NCBI RefSeq assembly: GCF_024360925.2
Contig: NZ_CP113517.1
Location: 3,658,001-3,722,000 of the forward strand
From: Methylomonas rapida
Lineage (GTDB): Bacteria > Pseudomonadota > Gammaproteobacteria > Methylococcales > Methylomonadaceae
Direction: 5' to 3'
DNA length: 64,000 nt
Part shown: positions 21,344-28,678 of the stretch, in pieces
How positions within the stretch are numbered: the stretch's first letter is position 1
Layout: the number at the start of each line of letters is the position of its first letter
Made by a program: the position numbers and the translations under genes
Notes under the pieces: model-generated
Told to the model about the DNA's origin: nothing
The model's database searches: none
The model's input: only the letters and a program-made list of their open reading frames with translations

Positions 21344-22374
21344 GTGGTTTTCGCCTCGCAGAATTTCAAAGCCAGCAGCAGCGCTATCAACAGAGCGGCC
21401 CAGGCGTAACAGGGGCCGGCCAAGTCCTGTTTCGGAATCGATGCCTGGTAATGCAGCGGCAATTGCTCCAAGCGGTTGATGTCAGCGATGGCTTTTTGCA
21501 TCGCGTCAGGGTTTTCGGCTTCATAAGCCTGATACGGAATGTCCAGGCTGGAGAAAAACCGGTGCAGATAAAGCTCCGGCATGGATTGGGCATTGTCGTC
21601 GCGCGGATCGTCCGGTTCGGCGAAAATGCCGGGGCTGTTCTCGGTGCGCAGGAACAGCCAATACAGCCTGATCTGCTGCTGTTTGAACAAGACCCTTAAG
21701 GCTTGCTCGCTGTCCGGGTCGATCACCGCCGCGCCATCCGATACCAGCAACAGAATGCGGGAGCCTTGCACCGGTTGCTGTTCGAAAAACGACAAAGCCA
21801 TGCTCAAGCCCTTGCTGATATTGGTATAGGCCAAGGCCGGCGTCGCGCTGGCGTCTATCGCGGCGTGGACGGCGTCGCGGTTTTCCGTCAACGGCATCAC
21901 GAACAGCGGCGACGTGCTGTAGGCGGCGACGCCGATCAAATCGTGCGGGCGCTGGTCGACGAATTCGCTCAGCAAGCGTCTGGCCGCGTCGGCCTTGGAT
22001 TCTTCGGCAACTGCTCCCTGCGTTGCCCTACCTCCGGCATCCCTGCCGTCGTCCGAACCACTCGGTGCTTTGCCGGCGAAGGTGTTGTCCATGCTGCTGC
22101 TTCTATCCAGCAACAGCACGATATGGGCGCCGTGGCCTATGCGCTCGACCTTTTGTTCTTTCAGGTAAACGCCGGACAATCCCAGCACCAGCGCGGCGAT
22201 CGCGGCCATACTCAACAGGCGGATGATCAGCGTTATAGCCTGCGACAAGGGATCGGCCGGCAGCATCTCCAGCCAAGGATAGGCTGTCGCTTGCATGCCG
22301 CTACGCAGCAAGGGCAACACCATCAATAGCATGCCGGCCAGGGCCCAGGGCGTTTCGAAAGCCAGATTGTTCAT
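21340..22374 (-). CDS. mxaC: MxaC, VWA protein of methanol dehydrogenase maturation
   Basis: The 344-residue protein is of the BatA/MxaC type, with two N-terminal membrane helices (about 10-25 and 48-68), a VWA domain with a complete MIDAS D-R-S-S-S near residue 89, and a C-terminal helix (WAALLIALLLALKF). The complete MIDAS suggests metal-dependent binding. Overlaps of four bases on both sides (mxaA and mxaK) point to a tightly coupled unit. Confidence 0.87.
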   Translation of the reverse strand: MNNLAFETPWALAGMLLMVLPLLRSGMQATAYPWLEMLPADPLSQAITLIIRLLSMAAIAALVLGLSGVYLKEQKVERIGHGAHIVLLLDRSSSMDNTFAGKAPSGSDDGRDAGGRATQGAVAEESKADAARRLLSEFVDQRPHDLIGVAAYSTSPLFVMPLTENRDAVHAAIDASATPALAYTNISKGLSMALSFFEQQPVQGSRILLLVSDGAAVIDPDSEQALRVLFKQQQIRLYWLFLRTENSPGIFAEPDDPRDDNAQSMPELYLHRFFSSLDIPYQAYEAENPDAMQKAIADINRLEQLPLHYQASIPKQDLAGPCYAWAALLIALLLALKFCEAKTT

Positions 22375-23330
22375 CGTTTACCGCACTCGATGTCCCGGCA
22401 CAAGCGGCACAATTCTTTCAGTTTGCCCCAGTCTTCGCCGCTGATGGGCTGGCCGCCGAACAGCGCCCGGTTGGACACGTCGAAAAACCAGGCGATGGAT
22501 TCGGCGGCACTGCGGTATTCCGGGTGGTTTTGGGAGAACGCGGCCAATTTATGTTTGAACAGCGGCTGGCCGTTGATCTGATTGAAGGCATGGTGCATCA
22601 CGGCCAGGCCGCGTTCCGCCTGGTTTTCCGGCACGCGATCCATCTGGGCCAATGCCCGTTTGAAGATTCGGCGTTTCGGCCAGCTTGGAAAAAGTCCGTA
22701 CCAATAAGCCAGATAAGTTCCCGTCAGCAGCGCCATGCCCAGCGCGGCATAAAATCCCAGCCACTGGGTTTGACTGGACAGGAAAGCGGGCAAGGCATCG
22801 GGCCGCATATATTGCTGTCCGGATTCATCCTTTCTGATCGCCAGTTCCTTGATCGGCGACAGCGTAAACGGCCAGGCCGGCACGGCTTGTTCGACGGGTT
22901 TGCCGGCCTGGGTGAATTGCAGGTTAAAGCCCGGGACGCTCAGCATTTTGACTTCATTGGGCGCATAGAACACCTGGTAAGTCAGGTCGATGACGGTCTG
23001 GCCGCGATCCTGATCGGTTTTAATGTCGACATCGGTCAGATTCAGCCAGCGGTTCAGTTCGCCCTTGCCGGGCACGCTGTTCGGATTCAGGACCAAGTCT
23101 TTACGGGTTTGCAACACCACGCGGTGGTGGATTTCATCGCCTATCAGGTAGCCGAACGGTCTTGGGGTTTGCAGTTCGAAATGGCTGATCGGCGGCGGCA
23201 ACAGCGACGCACAGCCGCTTAACGATAGACACAATAGTAGGGTGGATAAACGCAGTGCATCCACCTTGAACGTAACGGTGGATGCGCGTTGCTTGTCCAC
23301 CCTACGCAAACCGAAAAAATGCTTACTCAT
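22371..23330 (-). CDS. mxaA: MxaA, lipoprotein of methanol dehydrogenase maturation
   Basis: The 319-residue protein has a lipoprotein signal LLLCLSLSGC (Cys near residue 39), a periplasmic domain and a membrane helix near 190-210. The annotated N-terminus is odd: residues of about 9-31, just before the hydrophobic signal core, are encoded by a 69-bp palindromic repeat that is read in frame. This makes the pre-signal region long and basic. The start at 23330 overlaps the mxaS stop by four bases like its neighbours, which suggests the original ATG is still used. Confidence 0.83.
   Translation of the reverse strand: MSKHFFGLRRVDKQRASTVTFKVDALRLSTLLLCLSLSGCASLLPPPISHFELQTPRPFGYLIGDEIHHRVVLQTRKDLVLNPNSVPGKGELNRWLNLTDVDIKTDQDRGQTVIDLTYQVFYAPNEVKMLSVPGFNLQFTQAGKPVEQAVPAWPFTLSPIKELAIRKDESGQQYMRPDALPAFLSSQTQWLGFYAALGMALLTGTYLAYWYGLFPSWPKRRIFKRALAQMDRVPENQAERGLAVMHHAFNQINGQPLFKHKLAAFSQNHPEYRSAAESIAWFFDVSNRALFGGQPISGEDWGKLKELCRLCRDIECGKR
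23237..23305. repeat. 69-bp palindromic repeat inside mxaA
   Basis: The arms GTAGGGTGGATAA...GCATCCACC and GGTGGATGC...TTGTCCACCCTAC pair around TTGAACGTAAC. It has the hallmarks of a mobile palindromic unit and lies wholly inside the coding sequence of mxaA. Confidence 0.75.
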
Positions 23331-24163
23331 AAGGCGTGCTGCTGAAAATAGCGGTTCATCGAGTCGGCGCGATAGGCGCCGCTGGAAAACAAGGGTTCCA
23401 TGCCGTAGCCGCGGAAGGTTTGCCGCAGCAGATTTTTACGCTGCTCGAAGGCCCGCACGATGCGCCGTTTGAGTTCCGGACGCATCAACAGGGTTTTGCC
23501 GCGGCCGTTTTCGGCATCCTTGAAGCGCACCAAACCCCATTCCGGCAGCCCGGTGTATTCGGCTTCATCCCACACCACCAGCGGAACCACGGCATGTGGC
23601 GTCAAGGCCTGCAAAATCCGCTGCATGGATTCCCGCGGAAAATGCCAGTCGGACAGCAAAAACACCAACGAGCGGCGGGACGGCAATAGCGGCGAGACTT
23701 GAGACAGGCTATCGGCGCGGCCTTGGGCTTGGAAAATCCGTATCCTTTGGGACATTTCCCGTACGGCTTGCATTGACTGGCTTGCCGGCAGCAGCCAGCG
23801 CCGTTCCAAATTCGGCCCGCACCCGATGAAACCGAAACTGTCGCCGGCTTCCAAAGCCGATTGCGCGGCCGACAACACGAAATCGGCCAACGCGGGCAGT
23901 TTGCCGGCCATCGACGCCGACAAATCGGCGACGACATACATCGACAGCTTGCTGTGTTGCTGAAACACCCGCACCCGGTAATCGCCGAAAGGGTCGAGCA
24001 GGCTGGCGCGCAGGTCGATACGGCGCGGATCGGGGCTGGCCAGCAGTGGTTCGTGACGCTTGAACAACTGCCCGCTGCCGACCATCTGCCCCGGATGCGC
24101 GCCGGGAAACACGCTGTAGCCGGGATGCGCCAGCCGGTAATGGAAGGACTCTATGGCTCGCAT
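23327..24163 (-). CDS. mxaS: MxaS, DUF58 protein of methanol dehydrogenase maturation
   Basis: The 278-residue soluble protein is of the DUF58 family that partners MoxR AAA ATPases. Its VWA-like core has D-L-S-A-S near residue 80 and the DUF58 pattern at 45-75 (RRIDLRASLLDPFGDYRVR). It is cytoplasmic; in this type of system it is thought to link the ATPase to the membrane VWA proteins. It begins 3 bases after the end of the upstream membrane gene and overlaps mxaA by four bases. Confidence 0.85.
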   Translation of the reverse strand: MRAIESFHYRLAHPGYSVFPGAHPGQMVGSGQLFKRHEPLLASPDPRRIDLRASLLDPFGDYRVRVFQQHSKLSMYVVADLSASMAGKLPALADFVLSAAQSALEAGDSFGFIGCGPNLERRWLLPASQSMQAVREMSQRIRIFQAQGRADSLSQVSPLLPSRRSLVFLLSDWHFPRESMQRILQALTPHAVVPLVVWDEAEYTGLPEWGLVRFKDAENGRGKTLLMRPELKRRIVRAFEQRKNLLRQTFRGYGMEPLFSSGAYRADSMNRYFQQHAL

Positions 24164-24166
24164 CGC

Positions 24167-24808
24167 TTACTGATTGACGACCAGATACAACATGATGCCG
24201 GCGACGCTCAGATAGCCGGGCGCCAGGAATTTCAGCGGAGCCGACATCAACAGGCTGACCAGGCCGGAGTAGCTCTTGTCGTCGCGGTTATAGATAGATT
24301 CGCCCAGCAGCCACAAAAAGGAGTTGACGAAAGCCAGCCCCACTATAGGCAACAGGCCGACGTCGCTGAACAAAAACGATTTGTCCGCCAACAGCGCCAT
24401 CTTGTCGCTGGTATGCAGCAGGTTGGCGATCAATATGCCTATCATCAGACCGCCCTCGTCGAAGGCCACCAAGAAAAAGGTGTAACTGAACCGGCGCAAC
24501 TGGTCGGCAAGCCATTGGGCTTGCGGCACGTGCAATGAAAGATAGATCACTGGCAAACTGAGGCTAAACAGCAGCAGGCCTATCACCGCCAACAAGATCC
24601 AGAAGTTATACCCCACCGCATCGTTGACGGCGTTGGTGTAATAGGCGGCGTAGGCCAGTTCCGCCTGTGAGTCGAGCGTCGCGGCGATAAAGGCGCCGAT
24701 CAGGCCGACCCCGGCCCAGGTGATGTAGGTTTCGGCGTAGTGGCTTAGGCCGGATTTGGGGATGGCTTGTTGTGCGAGTTCTTTGATGTTCATGAGTTTT
24801 GGGCTCAT
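24167..24808 (-). CDS. Polytopic membrane protein of the mxa cluster, unknown
   Basis: The 213-residue protein has about five hydrophobic helices (around residues 30-45, 68-90, 108-128, 145-165 and 185-210). I do not recognise a family. It is the first gene after the long inverted repeat and lies 3 bases before mxaS, so it belongs to the maturation unit by position. An ATG at 24793 is an alternative start; neither has a clear ribosome site. Confidence 0.6.
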   Translation of the reverse strand: MSPKLMNIKELAQQAIPKSGLSHYAETYITWAGVGLIGAFIAATLDSQAELAYAAYYTNAVNDAVGYNFWILLAVIGLLLFSLSLPVIYLSLHVPQAQWLADQLRRFSYTFFLVAFDEGGLMIGILIANLLHTSDKMALLADKSFLFSDVGLLPIVGLAFVNSFLWLLGESIYNRDDKSYSGLVSLLMSAPLKFLAPGYLSVAGIMLYLVVNQ

Positions 24809-24826
24809 TGGCTTGTTCTTGTTATT

Positions 24827-25482
24827 TGGTGTCGCTGTCGCGACGGTTTATTTTGTAAGTCGGGTCTCGGCCCGACAGCCGAGGTACTTTTCTTTGCTTG
24901 TCCAAAGAAAAGTACCCAAAAGAAAAGACACCCCGATGCCGCTTATTCCCTGCGCTCCTCAGGTTTGAACGGGGTTTTCCGAAGGGGCTTCCCAGCCCCT
25001 ACGTAAAACGCGACGCATCCCTGCGTCGCCCCCTAACGGGCAAATCCGTTCAAACCCTCCAGTGCTCGGCGCGGCAGAGGGGTGAAAAAACCACTCCACA
25101 TTTAACATTTGATCCGTTTTCTTAGTCTTTCTCTTTTCAAGGCTCGAAATTTCATAGTTTGTTAGAAAAAGTAGGGTACGCACCGCGCACCTTTTACTAA
25201 CAGCCTCTGCGATCGGGACGAACTGATCCCCTGATGCCGCGCCTAGCACCGGGGCTTTTGTCAGGAACAGCCCGAAGGGGTGCGGCATGGATGCCGCACG
25301 TTTTTCGCAGGGGCTGGGAAGCCCCTTCGAAAAACCCCTGACAAAAGTCACGGCGCGCAGGATTGACGCGGCATGGGGTGCCGTTTTCTTTGGGTACTTT
25401 CTTTTGGGCAAGCAAAAGAAAGTACCTCGGCTGTCAGGCCGAGACCCGACTTCAAAAACAATCCGTCGCGACAGCGACACCA
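24827..25482. repeat. 656-bp imperfect inverted repeat between mxaR and the mxaSACKL unit
   Basis: Two diverged copies of a sequence of about 260-280 bp face each other. The outer 20 bp are perfect (TGGTGTCGCTGTCGCGACGG at the left, its complement ending at 25482). AAGTCGGGTCTCGGCC, GACAGCCGAGGTAC and GAAGGGGCTTCCCAGCCCCT also recur in reverse orientation. The roughly 110-bp centre holds one more small palindrome (GTAGGGTACGCACCGCGCACC near 25172). No convincing gene lies within; translated frames here resemble the spurious proteins annotated from such repeats elsewhere. It fills the 765-bp gap at 24809-25573. Confidence 0.8.
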
Positions 25483-25573
25483 CACATCAAGCCTACAAGC
25501 CTCTCAAAAGCTCAACCCCGGAAACGCCTATCGGCTTATTCCGGGCTACAAATCTAAGAAATCATCGCCGCTA

Positions 25574-26599
25574 TCACGGCGCCGCAATCCCCTCCAAAAT
25601 CCCCTTCACCAATTCCGGCATCAACTCCTCCTTCCGATATCCATAAACCGGATGCAAGAATATCCTGTGCGCCATCGTCACGTTGAATACCGCCTGCATA
25701 TCCTCCGGCAACAGCATGTCGCGGCCTTCGAGCCAGGCCCTGACTTTGGCGGCGCGCAGGAAAAAACTCATGCCCCGAGGGCTGGGGCCGGCCTGTAATA
25801 ACTGTTCCATGTCGACATCGCTCAAGCGAATGCCATAAACACCCGGACGGCTGGCGGCCTTCCATAAATCCAACGCGTATTGGTGCAACGTAGGGCTGGT
25901 CTTGATGCTGCGCTGCAGCAGCGCCGCGAACTCGTTCAGTTGGTAGTAAGGCACGATGTCCTTGTCTATGCCGGCTACCAGCGTGTCGACGTCGTGAAAT
26001 CTGGGATCGAACATCAAGGCGTCCAGCACCGTATCGTCGGTCGGCGCGTCCATGCCGATTTCCATCATGAATCGGTCACGGGCCGCGGCCGGCAATTCGA
26101 AGGTTTCCTCGCGCTCGACCCGGTTACGGTCGGCAAACACCTGCACATGCGGTATTTGATATTCGCGGTTGAAGGCGCTGACGCTGCGTTCGGCCATGAC
26201 CCTGAGCAACAACGAATGCACCTGTGGGCGGGCGCGGTTGATTTCGTTGAAGAAGAAAATCGACAGCTTTTCGCCTTGTCTCAACAAAGGCCCCGGGTCG
26301 ACACACGGACGGCCTTCGCTGTTCAGATAGGTGTAATAAATCAAATCGGACGGCATTAAATCTATGGTGCCCTCGATGCGCTGGTAATGGCCGCCCAGGC
26401 CTTGGGCCACGGCGCGTAACAAGGTGGTTTTGCCGACACCGACTTGCCCTTCCAGCAATACATGGCCGCGGGCGAACACCGCCAACAACAGATGGCGGAC
26501 GACGGCTTGCTGACCGATCACGGTTTGATTGATTTGCCGTTCGAAATGCAGCGCCTTGTCGCGCCAGTCGCTGAGTTGATGCTCTGAATTCATAGTCAT
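25574..26599 (-). CDS. mxaR: MxaR, MoxR-family AAA+ ATPase
   Basis: The 341-residue cytoplasmic ATPase has Walker A GQVGVGKTT near residue 55 and a Walker B-like F-F-F-N-E-I-N-R-A-R-P. The usual Asp of Walker B is Asn here, while the family commonly reads D-E-I-N-R, so hydrolysis may be altered; this needs an alignment. An A-A-A-R-D-R-F sensor region is present. MoxR proteins act as chaperone-like ATPases with DUF58 and VWA partners to mature methanol dehydrogenase. The start at 26599 has GGAG 7 nt upstream; the longer frame upstream is repeat-derived. Confidence 0.87.
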   Translation of the reverse strand: MTMNSEHQLSDWRDKALHFERQINQTVIGQQAVVRHLLLAVFARGHVLLEGQVGVGKTTLLRAVAQGLGGHYQRIEGTIDLMPSDLIYYTYLNSEGRPCVDPGPLLRQGEKLSIFFFNEINRARPQVHSLLLRVMAERSVSAFNREYQIPHVQVFADRNRVEREETFELPAAARDRFMMEIGMDAPTDDTVLDALMFDPRFHDVDTLVAGIDKDIVPYYQLNEFAALLQRSIKTSPTLHQYALDLWKAASRPGVYGIRLSDVDMEQLLQAGPSPRGMSFFLRAAKVRAWLEGRDMLLPEDMQAVFNVTMAHRIFLHPVYGYRKEELMPELVKGILEGIAAP

Positions 26600-26727
26600 A
26601 AAAAAACTCCGACGCATTGCTTTGCCGGAGCAGAGTGGTTTTAATCTTAAGGGTTGGCGTTTACCACAGGTTCCGTTGCGGCAAACGCCGGGGGGTAGCA
26701 AAGGACGAATCAATTCGTCCCTACAGC

Positions 26728-26753
26728 CGTAGGGTACGCAATGCCTACCTACG
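26728..26753. repeat. Short palindrome directly after mxaI
   Basis: CGTAGGGTACGC and ...CCTACCTACG form an imperfect palindrome that starts 5 bases after the mxaI stop. A second small dyad (GGACGAATCAATTCGTCC) lies next to it at 26703-26720. In the transcript these could protect the 3' end of the mxaFJGI message. Confidence 0.6.
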
Positions 26754-26757
26754 TTTG

Positions 26758-27039
26758 TTATTGCTCTTCGACGTCGTAAACAAACTTGCCGGTTTTGGCC
26801 ATGAGCTCGACACGTTTGGCATTACGGGCTTCCATTTCCTTGATCGATTGCGCTTGCTTGTCCAGCTCGGCAGGATCGTGTTTCGGGTCGTATTTGCTGC
26901 CCGCCACTTTTTCAGGGTAACCCGGCTTGGGTTCCCAGCAGTTGCCGGCTTCCTTGCATTTGGTACCGTCATAAGCCTTCGCGGCGCCGTTCAAGCCCAA
27001 AAACAACAGCACAGCGCTCAAAATCAATAATCGTTTCAT
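26758..27039 (-). CDS. mxaI: Methanol dehydrogenase small subunit
   Basis: The 93-residue secreted protein has a signal peptide cut near A-K-A-Y (residue 22), followed by the highly conserved mature start Y-D-G-T-K-C-K...G-N-C-W-E-P-K-P-G with its disulfide cysteines, and a lysine-rich helix. MxaI wraps around MxaF in the a2b2 enzyme and is not found with lanthanide XoxF enzymes, so it defines this as the calcium type. An AGGAGATC ribosome site precedes the ATG at 27039. Confidence 0.93.
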   Translation of the reverse strand: MKRLLILSAVLLFLGLNGAAKAYDGTKCKEAGNCWEPKPGYPEKVAGSKYDPKHDPAELDKQAQSIKEMEARNAKRVELMAKTGKFVYDVEEQ

Positions 27040-27099
27040 GTTGATCTCCTGATAAATCAATTGGATTTCCCCTCACCCCGGAGGGCGAGGGGCGAGGCG

Positions 27100-27576
27100 T
27101 TATTTCAACCATTCAGCCTTTTTCGGATCGCCTTTGTAAATGCTGCGCAGGAAAGCCATGATGTGCAGCATGTCGTCGGTGCTGAAGTTGACGTATTGCG
27201 GGCCCATCATGCCATTGGCACCGCCGAACAGGATTTCGAACAAGCCCTGGTCGGTCAGGCCGCGCGGATAGGTCCAGTAGTCGTCGGCCAGACCGGGGCC
27301 CAATTTGCCTTCGGCTTCGTGGCCGTGGCAGCCGGAGCAACCGGTCATGTACAGGCTTTCGCCTTTTTTGGCGGCCTCGGCATCGCCGTTGTAGGGGTTT
27401 TTACCGGTTTGCATGAACTGCTTGAACTTGTCGGTATTGCCGCCTTTTTTGGCGAAGCTCAAATCCAGCACTTCGCCGGTCAAGGCGTGACGCAAGGTAA
27501 TATCGGCCTGGGCGGATGCCGCTGCCGTGATGGCGAACGTCACCGCGACGCCGCGTAAAAAGCTCTTCAATTTCAT
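27100..27576 (-). CDS. mxaG: Cytochrome cL, electron acceptor of methanol dehydrogenase
   Basis: The 158-residue periplasmic c-type cytochrome has a signal peptide to about residue 24 and one haem site C-S-G-C-H (Cys80, Cys83, His84); the C-terminal helices (D-D-M-L-H-I-M-A-F-L-R) fit class I folds. It takes electrons from PQQ in MxaFI and passes them towards a cytochrome c and the oxidase. It lies between mxaJ and mxaI with short gaps. Confidence 0.92.
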   Translation of the reverse strand: MKLKSFLRGVAVTFAITAAASAQADITLRHALTGEVLDLSFAKKGGNTDKFKQFMQTGKNPYNGDAEAAKKGESLYMTGCSGCHGHEAEGKLGPGLADDYWTYPRGLTDQGLFEILFGGANGMMGPQYVNFSTDDMLHIMAFLRSIYKGDPKKAEWLK

Positions 27577-27589
27577 TCAATGTTTCCTG

Positions 27590-28432
27590 TTAATTGATGG
27601 ACAAGGCGGTTTCGGGTTGTTCCAGCAGCGGAATGCCTTCCGCTTCCAGCAGTTCCTCGATGTCGTCTTGTTGGTCTTTGATGATGTTGTTCAACTGCGC
27701 CAGCAGCGCGCTATCGCCTTTACGCACCCCGATCGAAGTGCTGTAGTGAAATCCGACCGGCTCGCCGTCGGCCCGTTTGGCATTGTCGGGAATCACCGTC
27801 ATGGTCAGCGGCGTCGCCGATGCCTTGACGTAACGCGCGGCAGCCGGCCCCCAAAGGATCGCGATTTCGGCTTTACCCGAAGCCACTTCGTTGACCAGTT
27901 TGTCGTTGTCGTACTTGACGTACTGGTTACGCCGGGATTTGAAACCGACCAACTCTTGCTGGTAGTTGAACATGTCGTTATAGCGACCGATCGCCCGCAA
28001 CATGGTTTCGGCTGGGGTTCCAGGCGCGAAAGCGATGCGTTTGGCGCTTTTCAAAGCCGGACTGTTCCAGTCTTGCAAATCCAGCTTGTCCTGTTCACGG
28101 CTGATGAACACGTAGCCGGAACGGTAATACGGCGCGGTGGTCAGCAAACGTGGGTCGCCGGCATCGACACCCATCGCCACGTCGCACAAGCCTTTGTCCA
28201 GGTAATCGCGGATAAAGTAACGCGGATCGGACCAGGTGACGGTTTCCAGCTTGCGGCCCAATTGCTCGGCCAGATATTGCGCCAGCTTGTTCTCGAAGCC
28301 TTCGCCGGCCTGGTTGGAATACGGCATTTCGTTTTCGGCGGTACAGACTTTCAGCGCTGGCTGCTCGGCTTGTGCCGTCGCGAAACCCAGACCCAAAGCC
28401 AATGCGGTAAAAATGCGTGTCGTTGTTTTCAT
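27590..28432 (-). CDS. mxaJ: MxaJ, periplasmic binding-type methanol oxidation protein
   Basis: The 280-residue secreted protein has a signal peptide cut after A-T-A-Q-A (residue 22) and a family 3 solute-binding fold (opening L-K-V-C-T-A-E-N-E-M-P-Y-S-N). MxaJ co-purifies with methanol dehydrogenase in some methylotrophs and is thought to help assembly. It sits between mxaF and mxaG. The 246-bp gap to mxaF contains two repeat elements. Confidence 0.9.
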   Translation of the reverse strand: MKTTTRIFTALALGLGFATAQAEQPALKVCTAENEMPYSNQAGEGFENKLAQYLAEQLGRKLETVTWSDPRYFIRDYLDKGLCDVAMGVDAGDPRLLTTAPYYRSGYVFISREQDKLDLQDWNSPALKSAKRIAFAPGTPAETMLRAIGRYNDMFNYQQELVGFKSRRNQYVKYDNDKLVNEVASGKAEIAILWGPAAARYVKASATPLTMTVIPDNAKRADGEPVGFHYSTSIGVRKGDSALLAQLNNIIKDQQDDIEELLEAEGIPLLEQPETALSIN

Positions 28433-28454
28433 TGATGTTATTTGAATAAATTTC

Positions 28455-28531
28455 TAGGTTGGGTTAGGCGAAGCCGTAACCCAACTATTGGCAATCAATG
28501 TCGGGTTACGCTATCGCTAACCCGACCTACG
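28455..28531. repeat. Palindromic repeat between mxaF and mxaJ
   Basis: TAGGTTGGGTTAGGCGAAGC...GTAACCCAAC is followed by GTCGGGTTACGC...GCTAACCCGACCTACG: two hairpins that also pair end to end. Together they resemble the GTAGGGTRGG-type palindromes in the rest of the mxa region. Confidence 0.65.
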
Positions 28532-28566
28532 TTGTTCTCATGGATACTCTTCAATTAACGTAGGGT

Positions 28567-28670
28567 ATGGTTCCCATGCTCAGGCGTGGGAACCCAGCCG
28601 GGGACGCTCCAGCGTCCCGAACCGCGGAGCGGTTCAGCGTAAGTTCCCTCGCAGAGCGAGGGAACGATGA
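28567..28670. repeat. Dispersed GGGACGCT/GCGTCCC repeat, copy 1 (after mxaF)
   Basis: Three hairpins in about 100 bp: GGTTCCCATGC / GCGTGGGAACC, GGGACGCTCCAGCGTCCC, and GTTCCCTCGCAGAGCGAGGGAAC. A second copy is at 47511-47614. The element ends about 10 bp from the mxaF stop codon. Confidence 0.75.
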
Positions 28671-28678
28671 CCGTTTAC

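Noticed and set aside
24840..25483. Several frames of 70-170 codons inside the 656-bp inverted repeat
   Set aside because: They occur in matching form on both arms, contain the repeat-derived K-Y-P-K-E-K type strings, and lack ribosome sites.
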